10,896 bases of DNA from an uncultured Treponema sp. (GTDB taxonomy: Bacteria; Spirochaetota; Spirochaetia; Treponematales; Treponemataceae). Under the pieces are notes generated by a model that searched no databases, was not told the DNA's origin, and saw nothing but the letters and a program-made list of their open reading frames with translations. The DNA lies in assembly GCA_905372205.1 (NCBI GenBank), contig CAJPOH010000009.1, forward strand, positions 1 through 10,896, in the 5' to 3' direction. Positions within the stretch are counted from its first letter, which is position 1. Every line of letters starts with the position of its first letter. Of the stretch, positions 1 through 6,721 are shown piece by piece. The translations under genes were made by a program, and so were the position numbers.

Positions 1-34
1 CACATAGGTAGAGACTAGTAAGTTTTAATTAGGC

Positions 35-40
35 TATAAT
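35..40 (+). promoter_or_regulatory. Putative -10 box of pgk promoter
   Basis: A perfect TATAAT lies 60 bp upstream of the pgk start codon and would place transcription start near position 46-47. The -35 side is weak: GAGACT at 11-16 matches three of six consensus positions at an 18-bp spacing. The window begins just upstream, so an upstream gene or a better -35 element cannot be assessed. Confidence 0.5.
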
Positions 41-56
41 TTTTATCACTTCGTAA

Positions 57-80
57 AAACAATATTCTTGAATATTGTTT
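57..80. promoter_or_regulatory. 24-bp palindrome in the pgk leader (candidate operator)
   Basis: The arms AAACAATATTC (57-67) and GAATATTGTTT (70-80) are perfect reverse complements of 11 bp, separated by two bases (TT). The element lies between the predicted transcription start and the Shine-Dalgarno site. A two-base centre is too small for an ideal RNA loop, which favours a protein-binding DNA site over an RNA hairpin, though a slightly opened hairpin is possible. I do not recognise it as a known regulator's site; its half-sites do not read as a Rex box. Confidence 0.5.
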
Positions 81-99
81 ACATTTTAAGGAGGATATC

Positions 100-1359
100 A
101 TGGTAAAGACAGTAAAAGATATAAAACTCAAGGGAAAAAGAATTATTATGCGTGTAGATTTTAATGTGCCTATGAAAGATGGAATGGTGCAAGACGCTGA
201 ACGTATAATGGCTAGTATTCCCACAATTAAGTATTTATTAGAAAATGAAGTAGAATCTATTGTTCTTATGAGTCATTTAGGAGACCCAGAAAAAGATAGT
301 AAAAAAGCAGAAGAAAAAGCTATAAAAGAAGGAAAACATTTTGATAAAGAAGCCTATATAAAAGCAAAACACAATCTAAAACCTGTAGCAGATTATCTTA
401 GCAAGCTCTTAGAAAAAGAAATAAAGTTTGCACCATCTTGTGTGGGTCAATTAGAGCTTGTAAATTCCTTGCATGGTGGAGATATTTTAATGCTAGAAAA
501 CACAAGGCTTGAAAAAGGAGAAAAAGCAAAGGACGAAAAAGAAAGAGAAGCTTTTGCAAAAGAACTTGCAAAGTATGGAGATGTTTTTGTTAATGACGCT
601 TTTGGCTCAGCTCATAGAGAACACAGCTCCACATCAACTATTGCAAAATTCACATCCGAAGCTGTTGCAGGTTTATTGATGGAAAAAGAGATTGTCCACC
701 TAGACCCAATATTAAAGAATCCAGAAAGACCTTTTATTGCAATTATAGGAGGAGCAAAAGTTTCTTCAAAGATATCTGTTTTGCAAAACTTGCTATCAAA
801 AGCTACCACTTTAGTTATAGGTGGTGGCATGGCATACACTTTTTTGAAAGCAATGGGGCATTCAATTGGCTCATCAATACTGGAAGAAGATTATCTACCT
901 GTTGCATCTTCTTTGCTAGAAAAAGCTAAAAAACTCGGTGTGAAAGTTATACTACCAGTTGACCACGTTTGTGCTAAAAAATTTGCTGAAGATTCTGCTC
1001 CAATTTATATAGATAATGCAGATATCCCAGACAACATGCTAGCTATGGATGTAGGAGAAAAAACAATATCAGAATATAAAAATGCTATTATGTCTTCTAA
1101 AACTATTATGTGGAACGGACCTGTAGGAGTTTTTGAATTTGCTTCCTTTGCACACGGCACAGAATGTGTGGCAAAAGCAATAGCTGAAGCCACGGAAAAA
1201 GGAGCTACTTCAGTGGTTGGTGGTGGTGATTCTGTTGCAGCTTTGAATAAGTTTAATCTCGCAAAAAAAATGACACATGTTTCAACAGGTGGTGGAGCTT
1301 CTTTGGAATATCTTGAAGGAAAAACGTTACCTGGTATTGCGTGTTTAGAAACAAAATAA
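100..1359 (+). CDS. pgk: Phosphoglycerate kinase
   Basis: Catalyses the reversible phosphotransfer from 1,3-bisphosphoglycerate to ADP in cytosolic glycolysis. The 419-residue protein is full length. Substrate-site motifs are RVDFNVP (18-24), ENTRLEKGE (133-141) and NDAFGSAHR (165-173). Nucleotide-side motifs are IIGGAKVSSK (215-224), WNGPVGVFE (338-346) and GGGDSVAAL (374-382). The ATG at 100 is supported by AAGGAGG at 88-94, five bases upstream. Two oddities stand out: the usual SHLGRP motif reads SHLGDP (58-63), and a charged insert of about two dozen residues (roughly 64-92) follows it. I recall similar inserts in Treponema enzymes, which supports a spirochaetal origin. Transcription is probably from the TATAAT at 35-40, with a palindrome in the leader. 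The next gene has its own possible promoter, so pgk may be monocistronic. Confidence 0.97.
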   Translation: MVKTVKDIKLKGKRIIMRVDFNVPMKDGMVQDAERIMASIPTIKYLLENEVESIVLMSHLGDPEKDSKKAEEKAIKEGKHFDKEAYIKAKHNLKPVADYLSKLLEKEIKFAPSCVGQLELVNSLHGGDILMLENTRLEKGEKAKDEKEREAFAKELAKYGDVFVNDAFGSAHREHSSTSTIAKFTSEAVAGLLMEKEIVHLDPILKNPERPFIAIIGGAKVSSKISVLQNLLSKATTLVIGGGMAYTFLKAMGHSIGSSILEEDYLPVASSLLEKAKKLGVKVILPVDHVCAKKFAEDSAPIYIDNADIPDNMLAMDVGEKTISEYKNAIMSSKTIMWNGPVGVFEFASFAHGTECVAKAIAEATEKGATSVVGGGDSVAALNKFNLAKKMTHVSTGGGASLEYLEGKTLPGIACLETK

Positions 1360-1376
1360 TTTTCTTCCTTTTTTGT

Positions 1377-1409
1377 TTTGTCTTTGCAAGACAGGTTTGC
1401 AAAGACAAA
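1377..1409. repeat. Perfect 13-bp inverted repeat downstream of pgk
   Basis: TTTGTCTTTGCAA (1377-1389) and TTGCAAAGACAAA (1397-1409) are exact reverse complements around a 7-base loop. It begins 17 bp after the pgk stop. A T-rich run precedes the stem on the plus strand, but none follows it on either strand, so it is not a textbook intrinsic terminator. It may fold at the 3' end of pgk mRNA and protect it, or mark a processed end. Confidence 0.6.
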
Positions 1410-1435
1410 GCATAAGCTTGTAATAAGCTAAAACC

Positions 1436-1465
1436 TTGACAATTTTGCTTATTCAATAATAAGCT
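1436..1465 (+). promoter_or_regulatory. Possible promoter of the glycosyltransferase gene with a nested inverted repeat
   Basis: A perfect -35 hexamer TTGACA sits at 1436-1441, 58 bp upstream of the glycosyltransferase start. No good -10 is found at 17 bp spacing; TAAGCT (1460-1465) at 18 bp matches only three of six. A perfect 7-bp inverted repeat, GCTTATT/AATAAGC (1447-1464, 4-base loop), fills the spacer and could be an operator. The weak -10 makes this call tentative; TATAAA at 1480-1485 is an alternative -10. Confidence 0.35.
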
Positions 1466-1499
1466 ATCCGCATAGTTCATATAAACTAAGGAAAAACTT

Positions 1500-2639
1500 A
1501 TGAAAATATTGCTGTCTGCAAATACTTCAAAAGAAATCATTGCTCGCAAAAAATTAATTAAAAGACTATCAGATGAGGGTCATTTTCTTTATGCTATATG
1601 TAGTCTAAACAAAGATGACATATCTTTATTAAAAAACTTAAATATCAAAGCATTTTCGATAAAAATCAACCCGCGTGCAAAAAATCCATTAAAAGATGTT
1701 GCTTTATTTTTAAAATACAAAAGACTTTTCAAACAAATAGCTCCAGATTTGGTTTTAAGCTACAACATAAAACCAAATATATATGGTGCTATGGTTGCAA
1801 AAAGATTGCAAATTAATATAATTGCAAATATAACAGGTTTAGGAAAAATATTTAATACAGATTCGTTAATTCAAAAATTAGTATGTTACCTGTACAGAAC
1901 TGCTTTTAATTTTGACAAGTGCTTTGTCTTTTTTCAAAATAATGATGACAAAATGCTGTTCATAGAAAAACACATAATAAAAAAAGAAGAACATACAGCT
2001 ATATTACCTGGTTCTGGAGTTGATCTTAATTATTTTAATCCAAATATTTTTTCATCTGAAACGAAGAATCTTGTAAAAACTAAGAATATTATTGAATTTT
2101 CATTTTTAGGGCGTCTTATGATTAGTAAGGGAATAAGGTTGTTTATAGAAGCTGCCAATATTATTTCAACAAAAACCAAAAATTGCGTATTTAATATTGC
2201 AGGTAGTTATATAGAGGGAGACCTTGATTTCATTCAAAAAAAAGAATTAGAAGAAGCTACAAAAAACAAAGCTATAATATATTATGGTCAAATAGATGAT
2301 GTGCGAAAGTTTTTAATAGAACATACTGATTGTGTAGTTTTTCCTTCATATTATAGAGAAGGTGTTCCACGTGTTCTATTGGAAGCAGCTAGTATGGAAA
2401 AACCTCTTATAGCTTCAGATAGTGTTGGCACTCGTGAACCATGCAAAAACAAAGAAAATGGGTTTCTGATAAAAAGCAAAGATGTAAATGATTTAGTAGA
2501 AAAAATGTGTCTATTTTTAAGTATTGATGAAGCAAAAAGAGAGCAACTAGGCAAAGCTTCTCGCGACATAGCAGAAAAATATTTTTCCGATGAAATTGTT
2601 ATAACTCAATATCTATCTAAGATAAAAGAACTAAATTAA
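1500..2639 (+). CDS. Family 4-type glycosyltransferase
   Basis: Probable cytosolic transferase moving a sugar from an activated nucleotide donor to a lipid-linked or cell-surface glycan. The 379-residue protein shows the GT-B two-domain layout. The N-terminal acceptor half includes LVLSYNIKPNIYGAM (84-98) and NITGLGK (110-116). The linker is LPGSGVD (169-175). The C-terminal donor half has FLGRLMISKG (202-211), FPSYYREGVPRVLLEA (281-296) with the E-x7-E pair at 287 and 295, and NGFLI (320-324). The combination of SYYREGVPRVLLEA and an early GxG resembles capsule, O-antigen and PglA-like galactosaminyl transferases. The exact sugar cannot be read from sequence. The ATG has AAGGA at 1488-1492, seven bases upstream. 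No neighbouring sugar genes are seen, and it stands alone between pgk and a convergent gene 15 bp away. Confidence 0.88.
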   Translation: MKILLSANTSKEIIARKKLIKRLSDEGHFLYAICSLNKDDISLLKNLNIKAFSIKINPRAKNPLKDVALFLKYKRLFKQIAPDLVLSYNIKPNIYGAMVAKRLQINIIANITGLGKIFNTDSLIQKLVCYLYRTAFNFDKCFVFFQNNDDKMLFIEKHIIKKEEHTAILPGSGVDLNYFNPNIFSSETKNLVKTKNIIEFSFLGRLMISKGIRLFIEAANIISTKTKNCVFNIAGSYIEGDLDFIQKKELEEATKNKAIIYYGQIDDVRKFLIEHTDCVVFPSYYREGVPRVLLEAASMEKPLIASDSVGTREPCKNKENGFLIKSKDVNDLVEKMCLFLSIDEAKREQLGKASRDIAEKYFSDEIVITQYLSKIKELN

Positions 2640-2654
2640 GCCTTATCAAAAGTT

Positions 2655-4403
2655 TTAGTATACTTCCATCTTTTCTAACTCTTCTAATGTGATAAACGTT
2701 CCTGTTTGGCAAGTAAGTTTGTTGCCACAACTACATTCTCCGCAAAGACCAACACCACACATTGTATTTTTTTCTAATGAAAGATATGTGAGTTCTTTTT
2801 TAGCTCCCTTAGATACAAAAATACTCGCGACTTTTTTCATAAAAACAGAAGGACCAACAATATAGCAAGCTGTATCAGTATTTAGGGATGTAATATCTTT
2901 TTCGAGCTCATTCAGCACTCTCCCCAAAACACCATCATCATGCACTAAGTGAAAATTACCATACAAAGCTAATTCTTCTTCAATTATGTTATTCTTATAA
3001 TTCAAAGAAGGTTGAGAAGAGCCAACATAGATAGTTATATCAACATTCATCTCTTTTAGTTGCTTTGCTAATGAAGGAAGAAGAGCAAGACCTGTTCCTC
3101 CTGCCACCAAAATAGCTTTTTGAGTTTTAGGCAAAGCTAGAGGACTCCCATAAAGACCTCTAATATAAACTACATCTCCAACTTCTTTTTTGAAAAGAGC
3201 TTCTGTAAAATCTCCACGTTTCTTAATTATAAATGTTATAGGAGATGTTAGGCATAACGAAAATGGTTTTTCACCAACTTCCGGTAGCCATAAAAAAACA
3301 AACTCACCTGCCTTAAACTCCATCTTGCCTTCAAGCTTCAAAATAATTACATCATCACTAAGATGATCGATATCCACAATTGTTTTTGCAACATACTTCA
3401 TTCTCATATCTTTAATGATATATTCATCAGTAGTGTTTTCTTGATTTTCTTTATGCTTTAGAGCTTTAAGCGAATCTTTTCTCAATGCTTTAATATAAGA
3501 ATGCCAATTTTGTTGCTTTATAGTGCCAAAAGCAGAACCAATTCCTACGATATTAGCCCCTGCTTCCACCATCTTTGCAACATCGCTACCTTTAGAAACT
3601 CCCCCCATACCAATTATAGGAACATCATCACCTATTGCTTTTCTAATTTCTTTTACACATTCAATAGCACGCTCAAAAACCCAAGCACCACTCATGCCAC
3701 CTTTACCACCTATCTTATTTTGCAAAATTGGTTTACTTGAATGTGGTTCAAGATATAAGGAAGGTCCCACTGTGTTTATTGCAACAATACCGTCAGCCCC
3801 AGCTCCTATAACAGATTTTGCTATTTCGCCAATATTATTCACATTGGGTGTTAATTTAACAAAAATCAATGTTTTTGAAGGAGAAACTGCCTCTATAATT
3901 TTTTTAACATACTCTGTAGCAATATCTAAACTACAACCAATTGCAGAACCAAAACCCGCACTAGCATGAGGGCAAGAAAAATTGAGTTCCACTAAATCAG
4001 CTAAGTGTTCCACTCTTTTAATTAGCGTGATGAAATCTTCAGGCGAAGAGGCAGAAAGAGACACATTCAAAAGAGAAGGCATTTCAAAGCTCTCTCTCAA
4101 ATTCTCTAATTCTCGAACTGCCACATCAATACCAGGATTACGTAGTCCGACAGAGTTTCCAAAACACAAAGGTTCTGGTTGACAAATAATTGGCTCTCTG
4201 TTTCCATTATTGGGAACAACTTGAAAACTCTTTGTTGTTACAAGATCAAAACCCAACTCAGAAGACGCATATTTCACAAGATTAGTTTTCGTCGAAAGCA
4301 CACCTGAAACAGTTGCAAGAGAAATTGAAGAACCAATCAAAGCATTTTTTCTCATTTCTTGCAATTTCTTTAATGCAGTCTCTTTATCTTGAAGCCATTT
4401 CAC
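2655..4403 (-). CDS. Fused dihydroorotate dehydrogenase-like / PyrK-like electron-transfer flavoprotein
   Basis: A single 582-residue chain joins two parts normally made as separate subunits. Residues 1 to about 315 form the FMN-binding PyrD-like barrel: NSVGLRNPG (83-91), ELNFSCPH (139-146) with the catalytic Cys144, KLTPNV (183-188) and IIGMGGV (263-269). Residues about 335-582 resemble PyrK: an FAD segment AGEFVFLWLP (365-374) with KPFS (379-382), a nucleotide loop LVAGGTGLALLPSLA (432-446), and [2Fe-2S] cysteines at 549, 554, 557 and 565. The likely role is oxidation of dihydroorotate with NAD as acceptor in pyrimidine synthesis. The loop after the catalytic Cys has His where orotate-binding Asn is expected and a GSxxG stretch, both reminiscent of dihydropyrimidine dehydrogenase/PreA, so substrate is uncertain. 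It starts at GTG with GGAGG seven bases upstream (4415-4411), 37 bp after serS, probably co-transcribed. Confidence 0.85.
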   Translation of the reverse strand: MKWLQDKETALKKLQEMRKNALIGSSISLATVSGVLSTKTNLVKYASSELGFDLVTTKSFQVVPNNGNREPIICQPEPLCFGNSVGLRNPGIDVAVRELENLRESFEMPSLLNVSLSASSPEDFITLIKRVEHLADLVELNFSCPHASAGFGSAIGCSLDIATEYVKKIIEAVSPSKTLIFVKLTPNVNNIGEIAKSVIGAGADGIVAINTVGPSLYLEPHSSKPILQNKIGGKGGMSGAWVFERAIECVKEIRKAIGDDVPIIGMGGVSKGSDVAKMVEAGANIVGIGSAFGTIKQQNWHSYIKALRKDSLKALKHKENQENTTDEYIIKDMRMKYVAKTIVDIDHLSDDVIILKLEGKMEFKAGEFVFLWLPEVGEKPFSLCLTSPITFIIKKRGDFTEALFKKEVGDVVYIRGLYGSPLALPKTQKAILVAGGTGLALLPSLAKQLKEMNVDITIYVGSSQPSLNYKNNIIEEELALYGNFHLVHDDGVLGRVLNELEKDITSLNTDTACYIVGPSVFMKKVASIFVSKGAKKELTYLSLEKNTMCGVGLCGECSCGNKLTCQTGTFITLEELEKMEVY

Positions 4404-4440
4404 TAAATTGCCTCCACAAAATACATTAACTTAAAGAAAA

Positions 4441-5709
4441 CTAATCAATCCTATCAAAACCACAAAACGGAACTAACACATCAGGTACTTTAATACTTCC
4501 GTCTTCCATTTGATAGTTCTCTAAAATTGCGATCAAAGCTCGAGAAATTGCAATCGCAGTTCCATTTAACGTGTATACAAACTTATTTTTGCCATCAACA
4601 TCTTTATAACGAATATTAAGTCGTCTAGCCTGAAAATCAGTGCAATTAGAAGCTGAGGTTATCTCTCCCCATTCCCCACCATTTCTTCCTGGCATCCAAG
4701 CTTCCAAATCCCATTTCCTATACGCTGGAGCTCCTAAATCGCCAGTACATATCTCTACAACCCTGAAAGGAATACCTAAACCCTCAAATATCTTTTCTTC
4801 CACTTCTCGCAAGAATGCATGGTACTTATCCCCATCTTCAGGTAAGCAAAACACAAACATTTCAAGTTTATTAAATTGATGAACGCGATATAAACCTTTT
4901 GAGAATTGCCCTGCAGCTCCAGCTTCTTTTCTAAAACAGTGTGAAATACCTGCGTATTTGATGGGTAGCTTTTCTTTTTCTAAAATCTCATCTGCATGAT
5001 AACCACCCAAAGTGATCTCTGCCGTAGCTACAAGACATGTATCTGTGTCTTCAATTGTATAGACATTTGATTCATCTCCTCTAGGATTAAAGCCAATGCC
5101 TTTAAGGATTTCCTCTTTTGCAATATCTGGCGTAGAAAGTGGAACAAAACCTAGCTCCATTAAAATATTAAAGCCATAAGTGATCAAAGCTTGTTCCAAT
5201 AACACTGCTTTCTTTTTTAGATAATAAAACTTAACGCCAGAAACTTTAGTGCCAGCTTCAAAGTCTATAATATCTAATGCTTGTCCTAGCTCCACATGAT
5301 CTTTAGGCTTAAATGAAAACTCTCTAATCTTACCAACACGTTTAATTTCAACGTTTTCATGATCATCTTTACCGGTTGGGCTTGCAGGATGAGTCATGTT
5401 TGGAAGCTTCATCGCTTCTTTATTCATCTCTTGTTCAACTTGAGTGAGTCTACCTTCAAATGCTGCTATTTCATCTTTGATGATTTTCCCTCTGCCCACA
5501 AGGGCTTCTCTTTCTTCACTTGAAAGTTTTCCATTCATTTGCTTGGAATTATCTTTTTTTTGTTTTTGTAATTCTTGAATCTTTGTGGTGATTTCAGTAC
5601 GTTCATCATATAACTTAACCACGAGATCGGCATCGGCTTTTATGTTTCGTCGAACAATGTTTTCCCTTACGGCATCCAAACTGCCTTTAACAAATTTATA
5701 GTCTAGCAT
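4441..5709 (-). CDS. serS: Serine--tRNA ligase
   Basis: Cytosolic class II aminoacyl-tRNA synthetase that charges tRNA-Ser. The 422 residues match the normal size. The N-terminal third (about 25-105) is the charged helical arm that grips the long variable arm of tRNA-Ser. The catalytic core shows TAEITL (229-234), motif 2 CFRKEAGAAG (258-267) continuing into GLYRVHQFNKLEM (272-284), CTGDLGAPAYRKWDLEAWMP (321-340), and motif 3 LNGTAIAISRALIAILENYQ (381-400). The wording YRVHQF and APAYRKWDLEAW is the variant I associate with organellar and some bacterial enzymes rather than the E. coli form. The ATG at 5709 lacks a strong Shine-Dalgarno site and lies only nine bases after a perfect -10 box. 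The fused flavoprotein gene follows 37 bp downstream. Confidence 0.97.
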   Translation of the reverse strand: MLDYKFVKGSLDAVRENIVRRNIKADADLVVKLYDERTEITTKIQELQKQKKDNSKQMNGKLSSEEREALVGRGKIIKDEIAAFEGRLTQVEQEMNKEAMKLPNMTHPASPTGKDDHENVEIKRVGKIREFSFKPKDHVELGQALDIIDFEAGTKVSGVKFYYLKKKAVLLEQALITYGFNILMELGFVPLSTPDIAKEEILKGIGFNPRGDESNVYTIEDTDTCLVATAEITLGGYHADEILEKEKLPIKYAGISHCFRKEAGAAGQFSKGLYRVHQFNKLEMFVFCLPEDGDKYHAFLREVEEKIFEGLGIPFRVVEICTGDLGAPAYRKWDLEAWMPGRNGGEWGEITSASNCTDFQARRLNIRYKDVDGKNKFVYTLNGTAIAISRALIAILENYQMEDGSIKVPDVLVPFCGFDRID

Positions 5710-5718
5710 AATGAACTC

Positions 5719-5747
5719 ATTATATAGCTATCATTACATATTTACAA
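5719..5747 (-). promoter_or_regulatory. Putative serS promoter giving a very short leader
   Basis: On the minus strand TTGTAA (5747-5742, four of six matches to the -35 consensus) is followed after exactly 17 bp by a perfect TATAAT (5724-5719). Transcription would start near 5712-5713, leaving only about 3-4 bases before the serS ATG at 5709. There is thus no room for a T-box or other leader control from this promoter. Confidence 0.5.
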
Positions 5748-5838
5748 TAGAGTTAGGGAATCGCTGACTAACTAGCTTATCTCGAAAGAACTTTGCAAAT
5801 CACAATTAATCAATAAATCCTTAGATATTTGTAATGAC

Positions 5839-6714
5839 TCACTCAACTTGCAATATATAAGTCATTCTGTTTGTATTTTGGCTTATATCTGTTGCAGAAA
5901 TTACGACCTCAGTTCGCCCTCGTTTTAGCACAAGCTTGCCTAAATAAATTTTTCCTTCTCTATTATATAGCTTTTCTGCACTAATCTTTGTCTTTTTTAA
6001 GCATAGCTCACCTTTGTTGCCTTCTAGCACATAAAACTGCACGTCTAAGGCTGTTTTTCCATTAACAAGAATTGAAACATCAAAAGGAACAAAACTTTCA
6101 GATGAGTCTATTATGCTTTCTTTTACAAAAGTATACAAATCATATTCCCCTTGTTTTACATTTTTGATGTTATCAAGTCTATAAGTTTGTTTAGCTTTAT
6201 CATCAACTAATACAGTGCCAGTAATTGTAGGAAAAATTTCATCATTGAATGGCAGAAGAGGCAAAAGATGCCTTGTTGGATTGATAAATGATTTTTCTTG
6301 AGTATCTATCACTTGAAATGTCAAGTCACCATCATTTCCCCAAGCACTATTTCCAACAGTTCCTATTATAGAAAAAGTTTCAACTCTCGAATTCTCATCT
6401 ACTATTGTTGGCACAGCTTTTAAGCCAGCATAAATTGTCTGCAATCCTTTGTCATGAGAAACAACTAAAGCATTACCCAAAGTACTCGGAAATTCACGTA
6501 AAGTTTTATTCTCTTCTATTGCAATCAACTTCTTTCCATATTCTACAACTCTTACAGATTCATCACCTCTAAATACTAAGCCTACTTGAAAATTATTGCC
6601 TTTTGAATACGCATCGCCAAAGAGCATTGAAAATCTAAAGTTATTCATCGGCCATTCAAGTGCATTAAGAGTAAATATTGCCAAAGATAAACCTATTAAA
6701 AACATTCTTTTCAT
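5839..6714 (-). CDS. Exported degenerate M23/LytM-like protein with C-terminal Ig-like region
   Basis: Probably a periplasmic protein with a noncatalytic peptidoglycan-peptidase fold. Residues 1-18 form a signal peptide (MKRMFLIGLSLAIFTLNA). Residues about 40-150 follow the M23 pattern: a GLVFRGDE turn (45-52), VVSHDKGLQTIYAGL (84-98), IIGTVGNS (116-123), DLTFQVID (130-137) and NPTRHLLPLL (145-154). Each expected catalytic position is changed: HxGxD reads QVGLV (43-47), YAHL reads YAGL, and HLHF reads DLTF. It should therefore not cleave peptidoglycan; family members such as EnvC-type LytM proteins act as activators instead, so an adaptor role is an inference. Residues about 160-291 end in a beta-sandwich-like ATDISQNTNRMTYILQV. 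It starts seven bases after the propeller gene's stop, with the AGG of that TAGG overlap as its only ribosome-site hint, suggesting translational coupling. Confidence 0.7.
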   Translation of the reverse strand: MKRMFLIGLSLAIFTLNALEWPMNNFRFSMLFGDAYSKGNNFQVGLVFRGDESVRVVEYGKKLIAIEENKTLREFPSTLGNALVVSHDKGLQTIYAGLKAVPTIVDENSRVETFSIIGTVGNSAWGNDGDLTFQVIDTQEKSFINPTRHLLPLLPFNDEIFPTITGTVLVDDKAKQTYRLDNIKNVKQGEYDLYTFVKESIIDSSESFVPFDVSILVNGKTALDVQFYVLEGNKGELCLKKTKISAEKLYNREGKIYLGKLVLKRGRTEVVISATDISQNTNRMTYILQVE

Positions 6715-6721
6715 AACAAAC

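Noticed and set aside
2640..2654. Bidirectional terminator between the glycosyltransferase and the fused flavoprotein gene
   Set aside because: The 15-bp gap and its flanks give only a short CTAAA/TTTAG pairing with no convincing stem or T-run.
3501..3969. Plus-strand reading frames of 79 and 148 residues opposite the fused flavoprotein
   Set aside because: They lie fully inside a well-supported gene on the other strand, show no domain motifs, and have no ribosome-binding site.
5710..5838. Possible T-box leader before serS
   Set aside because: The best promoter lies only nine bases from the serS start, and I see no specifier stem or antiterminator bases in this 129-bp gap. The only pairing found is a weak 6-bp repeat, AGTTAG/CTAACT (5751-5773).
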